NCBI GenBank assembly: GCA_903858115.1
Contig: CAIOHR010000221.1
Span: 1 to 64,000, forward strand
Direction of reading: 5' to 3'
DNA: 64,000 nucleotides
DNA from: an uncultured Pirellula sp.
Lineage (GTDB): Bacteria > Planctomycetota > Planctomycetia > Pirellulales > Pirellulaceae
Positions 53,558-61,371 of this stretch are shown here, piece after piece. Under the pieces are notes generated by a model. The model saw only the letters and a program-made list of their open reading frames with translations. It did no database searches and had not been told where the DNA came from. The translations under genes were made by a program, and so were the position numbers. The stretch's first letter is position 1. The number at the start of each line of letters is the position of its first letter.

Positions 53558-54409
53558 TCAATGGGCATCGGATTGGCGAGTTGCCAACAATTCCACCATG
53601 TCACTCAACACTTGATCGCGATCGACCCCTGAGAGCGAGAGGGCTAGCTGTGTATTCAAAAGTCCGTACTTGACCCCGATGTTGTATCGATGCCCATCCA
53701 CCTCGCATGCCAAGTATCGTTCTCGTGTCGCCAATTCATTCAGCGCGTCCGCTAGCGGAACCGGCTTTTGCGATTGCGATACCAATGATTCCAGAATGTC
53801 GAGCACCGAGGGAGTCAGAACATGCATTCCGAAGAAACAAAGATACAGTCCGCTCCGGAAGCCTGCGATTGTCAATTCTTGTTCGGCAACCGTTGGGGTG
53901 GGTTTCTCCACGACTCTTTTAACTTCGTAGAGCCGCTCGGTCTGCGGAAGACGTTGACCACCGATTGCACCGAAAAACGGAAGCATTTTCTCTTTGGTGG
54001 GCTGCACTCCGGAAACAGAACACTCCTCCGCAGTGGCGGCTTCGATCAGTTGCTCCACACAGCGTTTTCCACTCGTACCGCTCAAGTACAAATGGTCACC
54101 TACAAGATGCACGAACGGACTGTCGCCGACAAAATCTCTAGCACAAATAATCGCTTGACCGTATCCCTTGGCTTCTTTCTGCGTCACAAAGGTCAGGCGA
54201 TCAAGATACTGACCGGCTGCTTTTTCATAAGCATCTTCATTGCCGGGGCTAATCACGATAGCGATCGAGTCGATTCCCGCCGAATCAACTTCCTCAATAA
54301 TCATCTCGAGTGCAGTCTTCTCGGTCCCATCACGGTCTACAAGTCTTTGCAAAGGCAATGCGGATTGCCCCGGACCTGCAGCAGTGATTACAGCTTTTTG
54401 TATTTTCAT
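53558..54409 (-). CDS. GalU-like sugar-1-phosphate nucleotidyltransferase
   Basis: A 283-residue NTP_transferase-fold protein. It shows AVITAAGPGQSALPLQRLV (about 6-24), KGYGQAIICARDFVGDSPFVHLVGDHLYL (the Q/G nucleotide loop plus the VGDH metal strand), and a conserved VKRVVEKPTP, all as in UTP-glucose-1-phosphate uridylyltransferases. The usual Gly-x-Gly-Thr-Arg loop reads GPGQS, so the base-contacting Arg is not in its normal place; this variant seems common in planctomycete members I recall. It begins 3 bp after the DUF6702 stop and precedes the kinase/pyrophosphorylase gene, suggesting a joint role in making an activated sugar. Confidence 0.82.
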   Translation of the reverse strand: MKIQKAVITAAGPGQSALPLQRLVDRDGTEKTALEMIIEEVDSAGIDSIAIVISPGNEDAYEKAAGQYLDRLTFVTQKEAKGYGQAIICARDFVGDSPFVHLVGDHLYLSGTSGKRCVEQLIEAATAEECSVSGVQPTKEKMLPFFGAIGGQRLPQTERLYEVKRVVEKPTPTVAEQELTIAGFRSGLYLCFFGMHVLTPSVLDILESLVSQSQKPVPLADALNELATRERYLACEVDGHRYNIGVKYGLLNTQLALSLSGVDRDQVLSDMVELLATRQSDAH

Positions 54410-54412
54410 TAT

Positions 54413-55039
54413 CTATCGCAGTGGATGAAGCAAACTCCCCTTCTTGTACTCCAAAGAATACTTGATTTGCTTCGACGGTTGAACCACGACAGAATTTTCT
54501 TGGCGAGAAACAGCCTCCATAAACAATTGGTGGCACAACCAAACTCTATAAACCGCAAGGTCTGCCTCAGGTGGCTGCATTTCCAAATGGATCCACAACC
54601 AGCCCTTTTCTTGCTCCCTACCCACCCATTTCAACTTGGAGAAGTCCTTTGCCTCTCGCTTCGTTGCGTTCAAGACTTTTTCCAACTCATCCTGCTGCAT
54701 TGCCACAGGTGCGCGGCGCAAAAAGAACTGCGAATCCAAGTAAGTGACCACTAGCTCTTCGAACTCGCGGTCTTCTACGCTACAACCCTTGTGGGCGGCC
54801 TCGATCTCCGCTGGCGTACTGTCTGGCGACAGCGAAGATGTTCGCCAAACTTTCATGGATCGTTCTAAATCTTGCGGATGCAATCGAAGCGAAACTTCCC
54901 AGTGTTTCGCCTCTGCATTCCACGTCATCTGGCCCACGCAGACATGAAATGGATGCGCCGAGACGTTTGTAGGACTCATGAGCCCTACCATGACAAAGCA
55001 AACTCCACAACAAAAACTAGCGAACTTTGAAGTCAGCAT
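54413..55039 (-). CDS. DUF6702 family exported protein
   Basis: A 208-residue protein with a signal peptide (about 1-28, ending VSAHPFHV) and the DUF6702 start HPFHVCVGQMTWNAEAKHWE, followed by a beta-rich region with a long charged helix. The family is of unknown function and is often coded beside M1 peptidases in Bacteroidetes and planctomycetes, as here. The gene begins 10 bp after the peptidase stop and ends 3 bp before the GalU-like gene, so it is in the same transcript. It is probably located in the periplasm. Confidence 0.85.
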   Translation of the reverse strand: MLTSKFASFCCGVCFVMVGLMSPTNVSAHPFHVCVGQMTWNAEAKHWEVSLRLHPQDLERSMKVWRTSSLSPDSTPAEIEAAHKGCSVEDREFEELVVTYLDSQFFLRRAPVAMQQDELEKVLNATKREAKDFSKLKWVGREQEKGWLWIHLEMQPPEADLAVYRVWLCHQLFMEAVSRQENSVVVQPSKQIKYSLEYKKGSLLHPLR

Positions 55040-55049
55040 AAGTTCCTAG

Positions 55050-57752
55050 TTATTCCTTTGCTGGGTCTTTCGCTTTTTCTTTATCCCACTTCGCCTTTAG
55101 CTCGGCTTTCTTTTTTTGCCGTGCCTTTTTCTTCTCCGCCTTCTCCTTCTCGCAGTCTTCGTCTGACTTAGCGAGTTCTTTCTTTTCAGGGTTTTCTTTC
55201 TTTTCTGAGGTAGCCACAGAAGCCAATGGACTAGGAGTTATTGGGACTTCGACAGCGCTGACTTCCTTTTCCACTTTCTTTGCAGGCTCTTTCTCTGGGG
55301 CTTTGCTTGCAGGATTATCCTTCGAAGCTTCCTCCTTTGCTTTGTTTTCGGATTCTTTGGCCTTTGCCTCCGCTTCCTTTGCTTTCGCCTCAGCCGCTTT
55401 CTTCGCTCGCTGCATTGGATTGTCTTCACCACCAGGTCCGCCACCGCCACCACGTCCAGTTCGTTGCTGCTTAAACAGTTGGAATCGAGTCGGTTCGAGT
55501 TGCGGCGGATAGAAATTGTTCTCGCGATCGATATCTGCAGTCTCGCGATAGGGATCGAGTTCGATTTGTTTTACCTTTTTGTCTGCGATGAACATCGTCT
55601 CGCACTTCGTATTATCAACGCGCCAGATCTCCGCTGGAATTCGGATCTCTCGGGTTGAGTCGTCTTCGAACGTAATCATCAAGATCACCGGCATAATCAA
55701 ACCGCCGACGTTCTTTAGCTCGACACGGTAGAAGCGGTTGTTGCTGTCGAACATCTCCTTATCTTTGTCTTTGAGTTCCGATTTGAACTTCTCGAAGGCT
55801 TTGCGTTGTTCGTCTGTGACTTCGTTCGGGTTGTACTCGTTGTAGAAGTCCTTGAGTTCAGGAAACTCATCGACGCGCTTCTTGAGCGGTTTGTTGCGTT
55901 GTTGCGAAAGGGTCAACCTTTTCTGCTCACTCTTTTCCTTCGCAATTTTCGCATTCTCATCCGGGGAATTTCTGTCCAATTCCATGACTTCTACATCGTC
56001 GATCGCGATGTCGCAATGTTCAGTGGTATAGAACCACCCGCGCCAGAACCAATCGAGATCGACCCCAGAAGCATCTTCCATCGTTCGAAAGAAATCCGCT
56101 GGCATCGGACGCTTGAACTTCCAGCGACGAGAATATTCACGGAACGAAAAATCGAAAAGATCTCGACCGAGAATCGACTCTCGCAAAACATTGAGCCCCG
56201 TGGCCGGTTTGCTGTAAGCGTTCGGACCAAACTGCATGATCGAATCACTGTTGGTCATGATCGGCACTTGATTCGTACTTTGCATGTAGGGCACCATGAA
56301 CTCAGGATCACCACGCTGCGACGGATACTTATCTTCCCACTCTTGCTCGGCAAGGTATTGTAGAAACGTATTGATCCCCTCATCCATCCACGACCATTGT
56401 CGCTCGTCGCTATTGACAATCATTGGGAAGTAATTGTGCCCAACTTCGTGAATGACAACCGAGATAAGACCGTACTTGGTTGCTGACGAGTACGTGCCAT
56501 CTTCTTTTGGTCGAGGACCATTGAAGCAAATCATGGGATACTCCATCCCACCGATGGGTCCGTTCACACTGATCGCGACTGGATAAGGATAGTCAAAACT
56601 GTATCGACTATAGACATTGAGCGTGTGGATGATGGCATGAGTGCTGTACTTGCTCCAGAGTGGCTCTCCCTCGTTCGGGAAGAAACTCATGGCCATCGTT
56701 TGATTGCCGTTCACATCGTTCCCTTGGGCGTCCCAAATGAACTTTCTGCTCGAGGCAAAAGCAAAGTCACGAACATTCTCAGCATGGAAAACCCATGTCT
56801 TCGTATCCTTGGACTTTTCCTTTTCGTTTTCTTTGGCTTCTTCTGGCGTGACGATAAACATCGGCTTCTTAGCGACTTTCGCTTGTGCAAGCCGTTCTCG
56901 ATGTTGCTCCGACAAAACCTCATTGGTGTTTTGTAGAACGCCTGTTGCGCAGACGATATGGTCCGAAGGAACCGTTATTCGAACGATGTAGTCACCGAAC
57001 TCCAGCGTAAACTCCCCTTGGCCTAGGAACTGCTTGTGTTGCCATCCGTTTACGTCCGTAAAGGCCGCCAATCGAGGAAACCACTGCGCCATCTCGTAGA
57101 TGTAGTTTCCGTCTTTCTCAAAGAACTCGAAACCGGTTCGGCCATTCATCATCTTTGCATTGTTGATTTTGTAATGCCACTTGATTTTGAATTGCAATTC
57201 TTCGTTCGGAAGCAGCGGCGTTCCTAGGTCGATACGCATCATCGTATCCACTACGGTCGTTTCAAGCTTTTTCCCCTGTGCATCAACAACCGAATCGATT
57301 TTGCAACCGCCATCAAATGTTTGACGATGCAACAATGCCTCCATCTCACCGGTCGAGACACGGCCTGGCGTGAATCCGAGACGTGCGCTTCGTGTTTTGC
57401 TCGCCGCACTATCCGGACTGAAGATGTTCGCATCCAATTGCAACCACAAATAACGCAGTGTGTGCGGAGATTGATTGTGATAGCGAATGGATTCCGTACC
57501 ATGAATCGACTGGTCCTCATCATTGAGGGTCACATCAATGTTGTAGTCCACCTTCTGTTGCCAATAGTCCGGGCCAGGTTCGCCAGCCGCACTTCGGTAA
57601 GAGTTCGGCGTCGGAAGGATTTCCTCCAATTGTCGGAATTTGTCATCCTGACCGTACTTCTTATTGGGGAAAGGTTGTGCCCAAACAGAATCGGCAGCGA
57701 TCCCCAAAATCAGCGAAGCCCACAGCAGTCCAGCATAGCAACGAGGTTGCAT
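55050..57752 (-). CDS. Exported M1 family aminopeptidase
   Basis: A 900-residue zinc aminopeptidase. A signal peptide (about 1-25, ending VWAQ) is followed by the N-terminal saddle domain and the catalytic domain with the substrate-binding GGMEYPM and the zinc site VIHEVGHNYFP...DEGINTF (HExxH near residue 434, third ligand Glu about 19 residues on). The last about 125 residues are a low-complexity Lys/Glu/Ala tail (KAKEAEAKAKESENKAKEEA), not part of the enzyme and probably disordered. The start is the ATG at 57752, which gives the signal peptide; the frame opens at 57839. First gene of a four-gene operon with DUF6702, a GalU-like enzyme and the kinase fusion. Confidence 0.92.
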   Translation of the reverse strand: MQPRCYAGLLWASLILGIAADSVWAQPFPNKKYGQDDKFRQLEEILPTPNSYRSAAGEPGPDYWQQKVDYNIDVTLNDEDQSIHGTESIRYHNQSPHTLRYLWLQLDANIFSPDSAASKTRSARLGFTPGRVSTGEMEALLHRQTFDGGCKIDSVVDAQGKKLETTVVDTMMRIDLGTPLLPNEELQFKIKWHYKINNAKMMNGRTGFEFFEKDGNYIYEMAQWFPRLAAFTDVNGWQHKQFLGQGEFTLEFGDYIVRITVPSDHIVCATGVLQNTNEVLSEQHRERLAQAKVAKKPMFIVTPEEAKENEKEKSKDTKTWVFHAENVRDFAFASSRKFIWDAQGNDVNGNQTMAMSFFPNEGEPLWSKYSTHAIIHTLNVYSRYSFDYPYPVAISVNGPIGGMEYPMICFNGPRPKEDGTYSSATKYGLISVVIHEVGHNYFPMIVNSDERQWSWMDEGINTFLQYLAEQEWEDKYPSQRGDPEFMVPYMQSTNQVPIMTNSDSIMQFGPNAYSKPATGLNVLRESILGRDLFDFSFREYSRRWKFKRPMPADFFRTMEDASGVDLDWFWRGWFYTTEHCDIAIDDVEVMELDRNSPDENAKIAKEKSEQKRLTLSQQRNKPLKKRVDEFPELKDFYNEYNPNEVTDEQRKAFEKFKSELKDKDKEMFDSNNRFYRVELKNVGGLIMPVILMITFEDDSTREIRIPAEIWRVDNTKCETMFIADKKVKQIELDPYRETADIDRENNFYPPQLEPTRFQLFKQQRTGRGGGGGPGGEDNPMQRAKKAAEAKAKEAEAKAKESENKAKEEASKDNPASKAPEKEPAKKVEKEVSAVEVPITPSPLASVATSEKKENPEKKELAKSDEDCEKEKAEKKKARQKKKAELKAKWDKEKAKDPAKE

Positions 57753-58102
57753 CGTACGGAATCTCACACAGATGAATACAAACAGAGTGTCGTCGAGAGG
57801 ATAGCGAAGTATAGTCAAAATTTCCCGGATGGAAACCAATCCGGGAACGAAAGAAACACCTTAATCCAGGTTTACTACCTCCCCCTCGATGCGTCACTAA
57901 AGCACGAAAAACCGGCAACATCGATTTTGGAACTTAGAAATCTCGCGGATCCGTCCATCCTCAATCTGAATTTGCCATCGATGTGTGTTCAACTATTTAC
58001 TGGTACGAGGTCGCGTGATTCAGATTCTGCTGCTACCATCGTAGAGGTCGAAAATTTCTCCTGAGCCCAGCCTGTTTTTCATCTGCGGATTGCGCGTTTT
58101 TT
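57753..58102. other. Divergent intergenic region between the M1 peptidase and the ABC ATPase
   Basis: 350 bp with no convincing gene and no repeat of the families seen elsewhere. It should contain the promoters of the four-gene minus-strand operon and of the ATPase gene. CGATTTTGGAAC and other AT-rich blocks are present but I see no clear -35/-10 pair. Confidence 0.45.
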
Positions 58103-58780
58103 ATGAGTTCCCTGCGAGCTAGCCACATTGCAAAGACGTTTCCTACCCCAGCCGAAGATCTTGTTATTCTCGATGATATCGAACTGGAGCTACACGCTGG
58201 CGAAAATGCGGCAATCGTCGGACCGAGTGGGTGCGGGAAATCGACGCTCTTGCAAATCTTGGGGGTACTCGACAAACCTACGCGTGGAAATGTCGAGATC
58301 GCGGGACAGGATCCGTTCCAACTATCTGAGAACGAACAAGCTCGGTTCCGAAACGACAAAATTGGGTTCGTTTTTCAGGACCACCATCTTCTGCCTCAGT
58401 GGAATGTTTTGGAGAACACCCTGCTGCCATCGATGGCGCAAGGAAGGCCCGACGCAAATATGCAGCAGCGCGCAATCCATTTGCTAGAACGAGTTGGTCT
58501 ACAACATCGAATGACCCATCTACCAAGTCAATTGTCAGGAGGAGAACGAGAAAGAGTGGCTGTGGCTCGTGCGCTTCTTCGCAAACCATTGCTTGTGCTC
58601 GCTGATGAGCCGACTGGCAACCTTGATGAAGAAAATGCAGGGCGGATCTCTCAACTGCTTTTGGAAATGCCACGAGAAGAAAATGCAATATTGATCGTTG
58701 TCACTCACTCGATGGAACTGGCTTCCAAAATGCAGAAGTGCTTTGAATTAAAGCGTGGCAGACTGTTGGTCAAGGATTGA
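58103..58780 (+). CDS. LolD-type ABC transporter ATP-binding protein
   Basis: A 225-residue ATPase of the LolD/MacB/FtsE group. Walker A GPSGCGKST (about 39-47), Q loop FVFQDHHLLPQWNVLEN, signature LSGGERERVAVARAL (about 138-152), Walker B LVLADEPTGNLDEE and the H loop VVTHS are all intact. LolD drives release of lipoproteins from the inner membrane with permeases LolC/E, and related ones power MacB-type export or membrane remodelling. No permease gene is near, so it is an orphan that must pair with distant subunits. The downstream gap holds an inverted repeat. Confidence 0.9.
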   Translation: MSSLRASHIAKTFPTPAEDLVILDDIELELHAGENAAIVGPSGCGKSTLLQILGVLDKPTRGNVEIAGQDPFQLSENEQARFRNDKIGFVFQDHHLLPQWNVLENTLLPSMAQGRPDANMQQRAIHLLERVGLQHRMTHLPSQLSGGERERVAVARALLRKPLLVLADEPTGNLDEENAGRISQLLLEMPREENAILIVVTHSMELASKMQKCFELKRGRLLVKD

Positions 58781-58942
58781 GTTCACTTTTCCTCCACCCC
58801 CTGGTCTCCAGGAATGCTGCTGGAACCGGCATTTGGCAGAAAAAATTTCGGAAATTGAGCGCACGAATAAGGGGGCTGTGGCCACTGAGAGTTGATGTCA
58901 CACGAGCGTTTCGAGCTCTAATCATGGAAAGATGACTTTCAT

Positions 58943-59070
58943 CCGACACAGCCTTCAAAGGCGCACTAGTAGGCGCGTTCCATGTGCCGTCCACCTAGAA
59001 TCCCTGCAAATCTTGAAGAGCGGACGGCACGATGGAGCGTGCCTGCTGCTACTTTTGTCGGTTGTGTCTC
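58943..59070. repeat. Inverted pair of GTAGGCAC...CCGTCC repeat
   Basis: Left arm 58943-58995 (GACACAGCC...GTAGGCGCGTTCCATGTGCC then GTCCACC). Right arm 59021-59070 carries the same blocks inverted (CGGACGGCACGATGGAGCGT, then ACTTTTGTCGG and TTGTGTC). About 25 bp separate the arms. It resembles a small palindromic mobile element; the right arm abuts the stop codon of the DUF2238 gene. Confidence 0.7.
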
Positions 59071-59704
59071 ATCCGCTACGTTGGCTTCCGAAGCAATTCA
59101 ATTGCCGTTGATGCAGAGCGGCCAGCAGGATCAGCGACAACGCCGCGCCGATCATGGCCCACAGCATGTCCCATTGAGCATCCCAAACATCTCCTTGATG
59201 ACCCAAGAACGCGTCACCTTCGGCTCCTGCGATGGTCGTCGCCAACCACTCGATCAATTCGAACACAGCAGTAAACGCTAGGCAACTGATAAATGCAAAG
59301 TAGTTCAGCCAAGCTTGACCCTGAACGCAAGAACAACGGGTGTAAATTTCCCGAAACAGTATCGCGGGAACGAAACCTTGCATGAAGTGTCCGAATCGAT
59401 CGTAATGATTGCGCTGGGTTTGAAACACGTGCTGAAGCCACAACCCAAGTGGATTCTTTTCATAGGTCCAATGCCCGCCTGCAATCAAGACTAACGCGTG
59501 GAGGGCCAGCAGCCAATAGAGCACCGAAGTCAGTGGAAAGATCCGGCGCGTCGCAATGAGAATCGGAATGCCAGCGACGACCCAGCCTGCGTCTAACAAC
59601 CAATTGACGCGATCCTGAGTTACGAGAATAGAAAAGATCGCACCGGCCACGATGATGGCTATCAGGAACCAGAATTCGATCCTCCGTCGCTTGTCATTGC
59701 TCAT
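59069..59704 (-). CDS. DUF2238 (YjdF-like) membrane protein
   Basis: A 211-residue inner-membrane protein with about six hydrophobic segments. YjdF marks are present: HALVLIAGGHWTYEKNPLG, NHYDRFGHFMQGFVPAILFRE, FELIEWLATTIAGAEGDAFLG and GDVWDAQWDMLWAMIGA. The family role is unknown. The stop codon lies exactly at the edge of an inverted repeat, so the last residues (FGSQRSG) may be affected by the insertion, yet the conserved core is complete. It stands alone; the next minus-strand gene upstream ends 48 bp away. Confidence 0.87.
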   Translation of the reverse strand: MSNDKRRRIEFWFLIAIIVAGAIFSILVTQDRVNWLLDAGWVVAGIPILIATRRIFPLTSVLYWLLALHALVLIAGGHWTYEKNPLGLWLQHVFQTQRNHYDRFGHFMQGFVPAILFREIYTRCSCVQGQAWLNYFAFISCLAFTAVFELIEWLATTIAGAEGDAFLGHQGDVWDAQWDMLWAMIGAALSLILLAALHQRQLNCFGSQRSG

Positions 59705-59752
59705 GCTGTTCGAACTTTGCGCTTTCTGGAGTTTAAGGGCGTTGTTTAGTGG

Positions 59753-61156
59753 CTAAAGGACTGGTGAAATGGCATCGCCATGAATCGGGTTCACTTGTTG
59801 AACAGCCTGCATGGCATCTTTTCCTCGGAGCAACTTCGATCCAAGGCTGGGGATGTACGTTGCGAAAACTTCCAGTTGCCGTTCTTGCACAGCCATCTGA
59901 ACCAGTTCAACTGCAGCTAAGGTCAATCTGCCCGCTCGCAGCGATAGCGGAAAATCCAGACCTTCGATTCCATCAAACGCTCGATAGATAACCTCGGTGC
60001 ATACCATTCTATGCGAAGAGGTAAAGTCAAAGCTGAAGTCATATTCTTTGCCTTCGTGAAAGAAAGCTCTCGTCAAAGCCAACTTGATTGACTCCAAATT
60101 CAATCTGGGACGTATTACGAGAATCGAATCGGATTTGAAGGGGGAATCGAGTCGACGAATTTGAACCCCATCCTTCATCGCTTCGATAACTCGCCCGCAA
60201 TTGGGTTGATCGCATTGCAAGAACCGTTGCCATCGAGAAGCTACGTGGGAATGCTGGTGCAATCCCATCGATTGAACCGTCACCGCATCCCCTACGTAAA
60301 GTGCCGAATGAGGCCAATATCCCGGCAGGAAGTAATTGGTCAGTGCAAACTCTTTTCGTACCAGCAGGATATCGCCGGGCAGGATGTCGCGTTGCAGCTC
60401 TTCGCGAATCGATGCTGGTAGATTGGGTTGATGACCAAGTTTAAGGTATCGATCCGCAGCGAGAATACCGGCAGCTTTTTGGACCTCGAACATGGACGAG
60501 TAGAACAGATCGCGCTTGAGAGTACTCAGAAATTGACGCAGTCGGAAGCGAAGCCGAACGCGCGCATAATCGGCCCAACTGATCTGCAATCGACAAGTGA
60601 GCTGTTCGATGATGCAAACCATCTCAGCAACTTCCGACTGATCGAGCATCGATTCCCACTGCTTACGATGCTTTTGGTAGTATTTCGCAGCGTCGAACAA
60701 TTCCCAGATGTGACGTGGCTGTGTCCATGATTGCTGCGTCTTGTCGTACACGCCAACGGGAATCCCAAAACTTGGTTCTGGTTCATTCAGCTTTTGCCGA
60801 ACCAGCGTCCAATGGTGAAAACGATCGCGTAGGAATCGAGCGGCGTCGACCAACACAAGGGCACCGGCGTAACCAGGCAAGAACAGCTTGTCGTATTTGC
60901 GCCGGTCCCTCGCCCCACGCATCCGCAACTCGTTGACCATTTCAAGCAAAGCGTTTCGCAATTGCCAGTAGGTTATCAAAATCCGACGCGCCGCTTCGTC
61001 CTCCATAGGTGTCAGATACTCACGCTCGAGCGACGAAGCATACGCTGCCATCTCATCAGCGGCTTTCTTGAGATCCGCTATCTGTGAGTAAACCGAAGAG
61101 ACGGTCCGACACGATGCATGGAACAATGGATCGAAGTCATTGGGATCATCAAACAT
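59753..61156 (-). CDS. YiiX-like permuted papain-fold (NlpC/P60-type) hydrolase with helical N-terminus
   Basis: A 467-residue protein. The first about 250 residues are alpha-helical with many Arg/Lys and no membrane segment. The C-terminal domain (about 265-440) matches the permuted YiiX/YaeF cysteine-hydrolase group: PGDILLVRKEF, the catalytic His in WPHSALYVGDAV, and the catalytic Cys in HRMVCTEVIYRAFDG. Such enzymes cleave amide or lipid bonds; the substrate is unknown. The start is the ATG at 61156 (AAAGGTTGAG lies upstream); GTG at 61177 is possible. A TATAAT on the minus strand at 61310-61315 could be its -10 box, but the -35 is poor. Confidence 0.75.
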   Translation of the reverse strand: MFDDPNDFDPLFHASCRTVSSVYSQIADLKKAADEMAAYASSLEREYLTPMEDEAARRILITYWQLRNALLEMVNELRMRGARDRRKYDKLFLPGYAGALVLVDAARFLRDRFHHWTLVRQKLNEPEPSFGIPVGVYDKTQQSWTQPRHIWELFDAAKYYQKHRKQWESMLDQSEVAEMVCIIEQLTCRLQISWADYARVRLRFRLRQFLSTLKRDLFYSSMFEVQKAAGILAADRYLKLGHQPNLPASIREELQRDILPGDILLVRKEFALTNYFLPGYWPHSALYVGDAVTVQSMGLHQHSHVASRWQRFLQCDQPNCGRVIEAMKDGVQIRRLDSPFKSDSILVIRPRLNLESIKLALTRAFFHEGKEYDFSFDFTSSHRMVCTEVIYRAFDGIEGLDFPLSLRAGRLTLAAVELVQMAVQERQLEVFATYIPSLGSKLLRGKDAMQAVQQVNPIHGDAISPVL

Positions 61157-61309
61157 CGCAAGCTCAACCTTTCGCACGTAGGTAACCGAATCTCTGACTT
61201 GGACACCTTATCGGTATCTGGCGTAACGACAGGCCGGGTTTTAGTCGGTAGGTTAAGGAGCGATAGTCGACATTTTCATCTTCGGACACCAATCTAAAGC
61301 CAAACCGTT

Positions 61310-61315
61310 ATTATA
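61310..61315 (-). promoter_or_regulatory. Possible -10 box between the YiiX-like and esterase genes
   Basis: TATAAT on the minus strand, about 150 bp before the YiiX-like start, with TTTTT just upstream but no good -35 hexamer. A small CGCTG-N6-CAGCG hairpin at 61356-61371 directly follows the esterase stop and may help end that transcript. Confidence 0.25.
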
Positions 61316-61371
61316 AAAAATTGGGGTTGGTGACGAAAGCAAAACAGCCAATCCGCGCTGCCATGACAGCG

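Noticed and set aside
53479..53604. N-terminal extension of the kinase fusion
   Set aside because: The extra codons come from the TGCGGCAAATCCATTA repeat and overlap the upstream gene; the ATG at 53478 is more likely.
55280..55512. Leu/Ser-rich plus-strand ORFs opposite the end of the M1 peptidase gene
   Set aside because: They are antisense to the low-complexity Lys/Glu tail, which opens all frames by composition.
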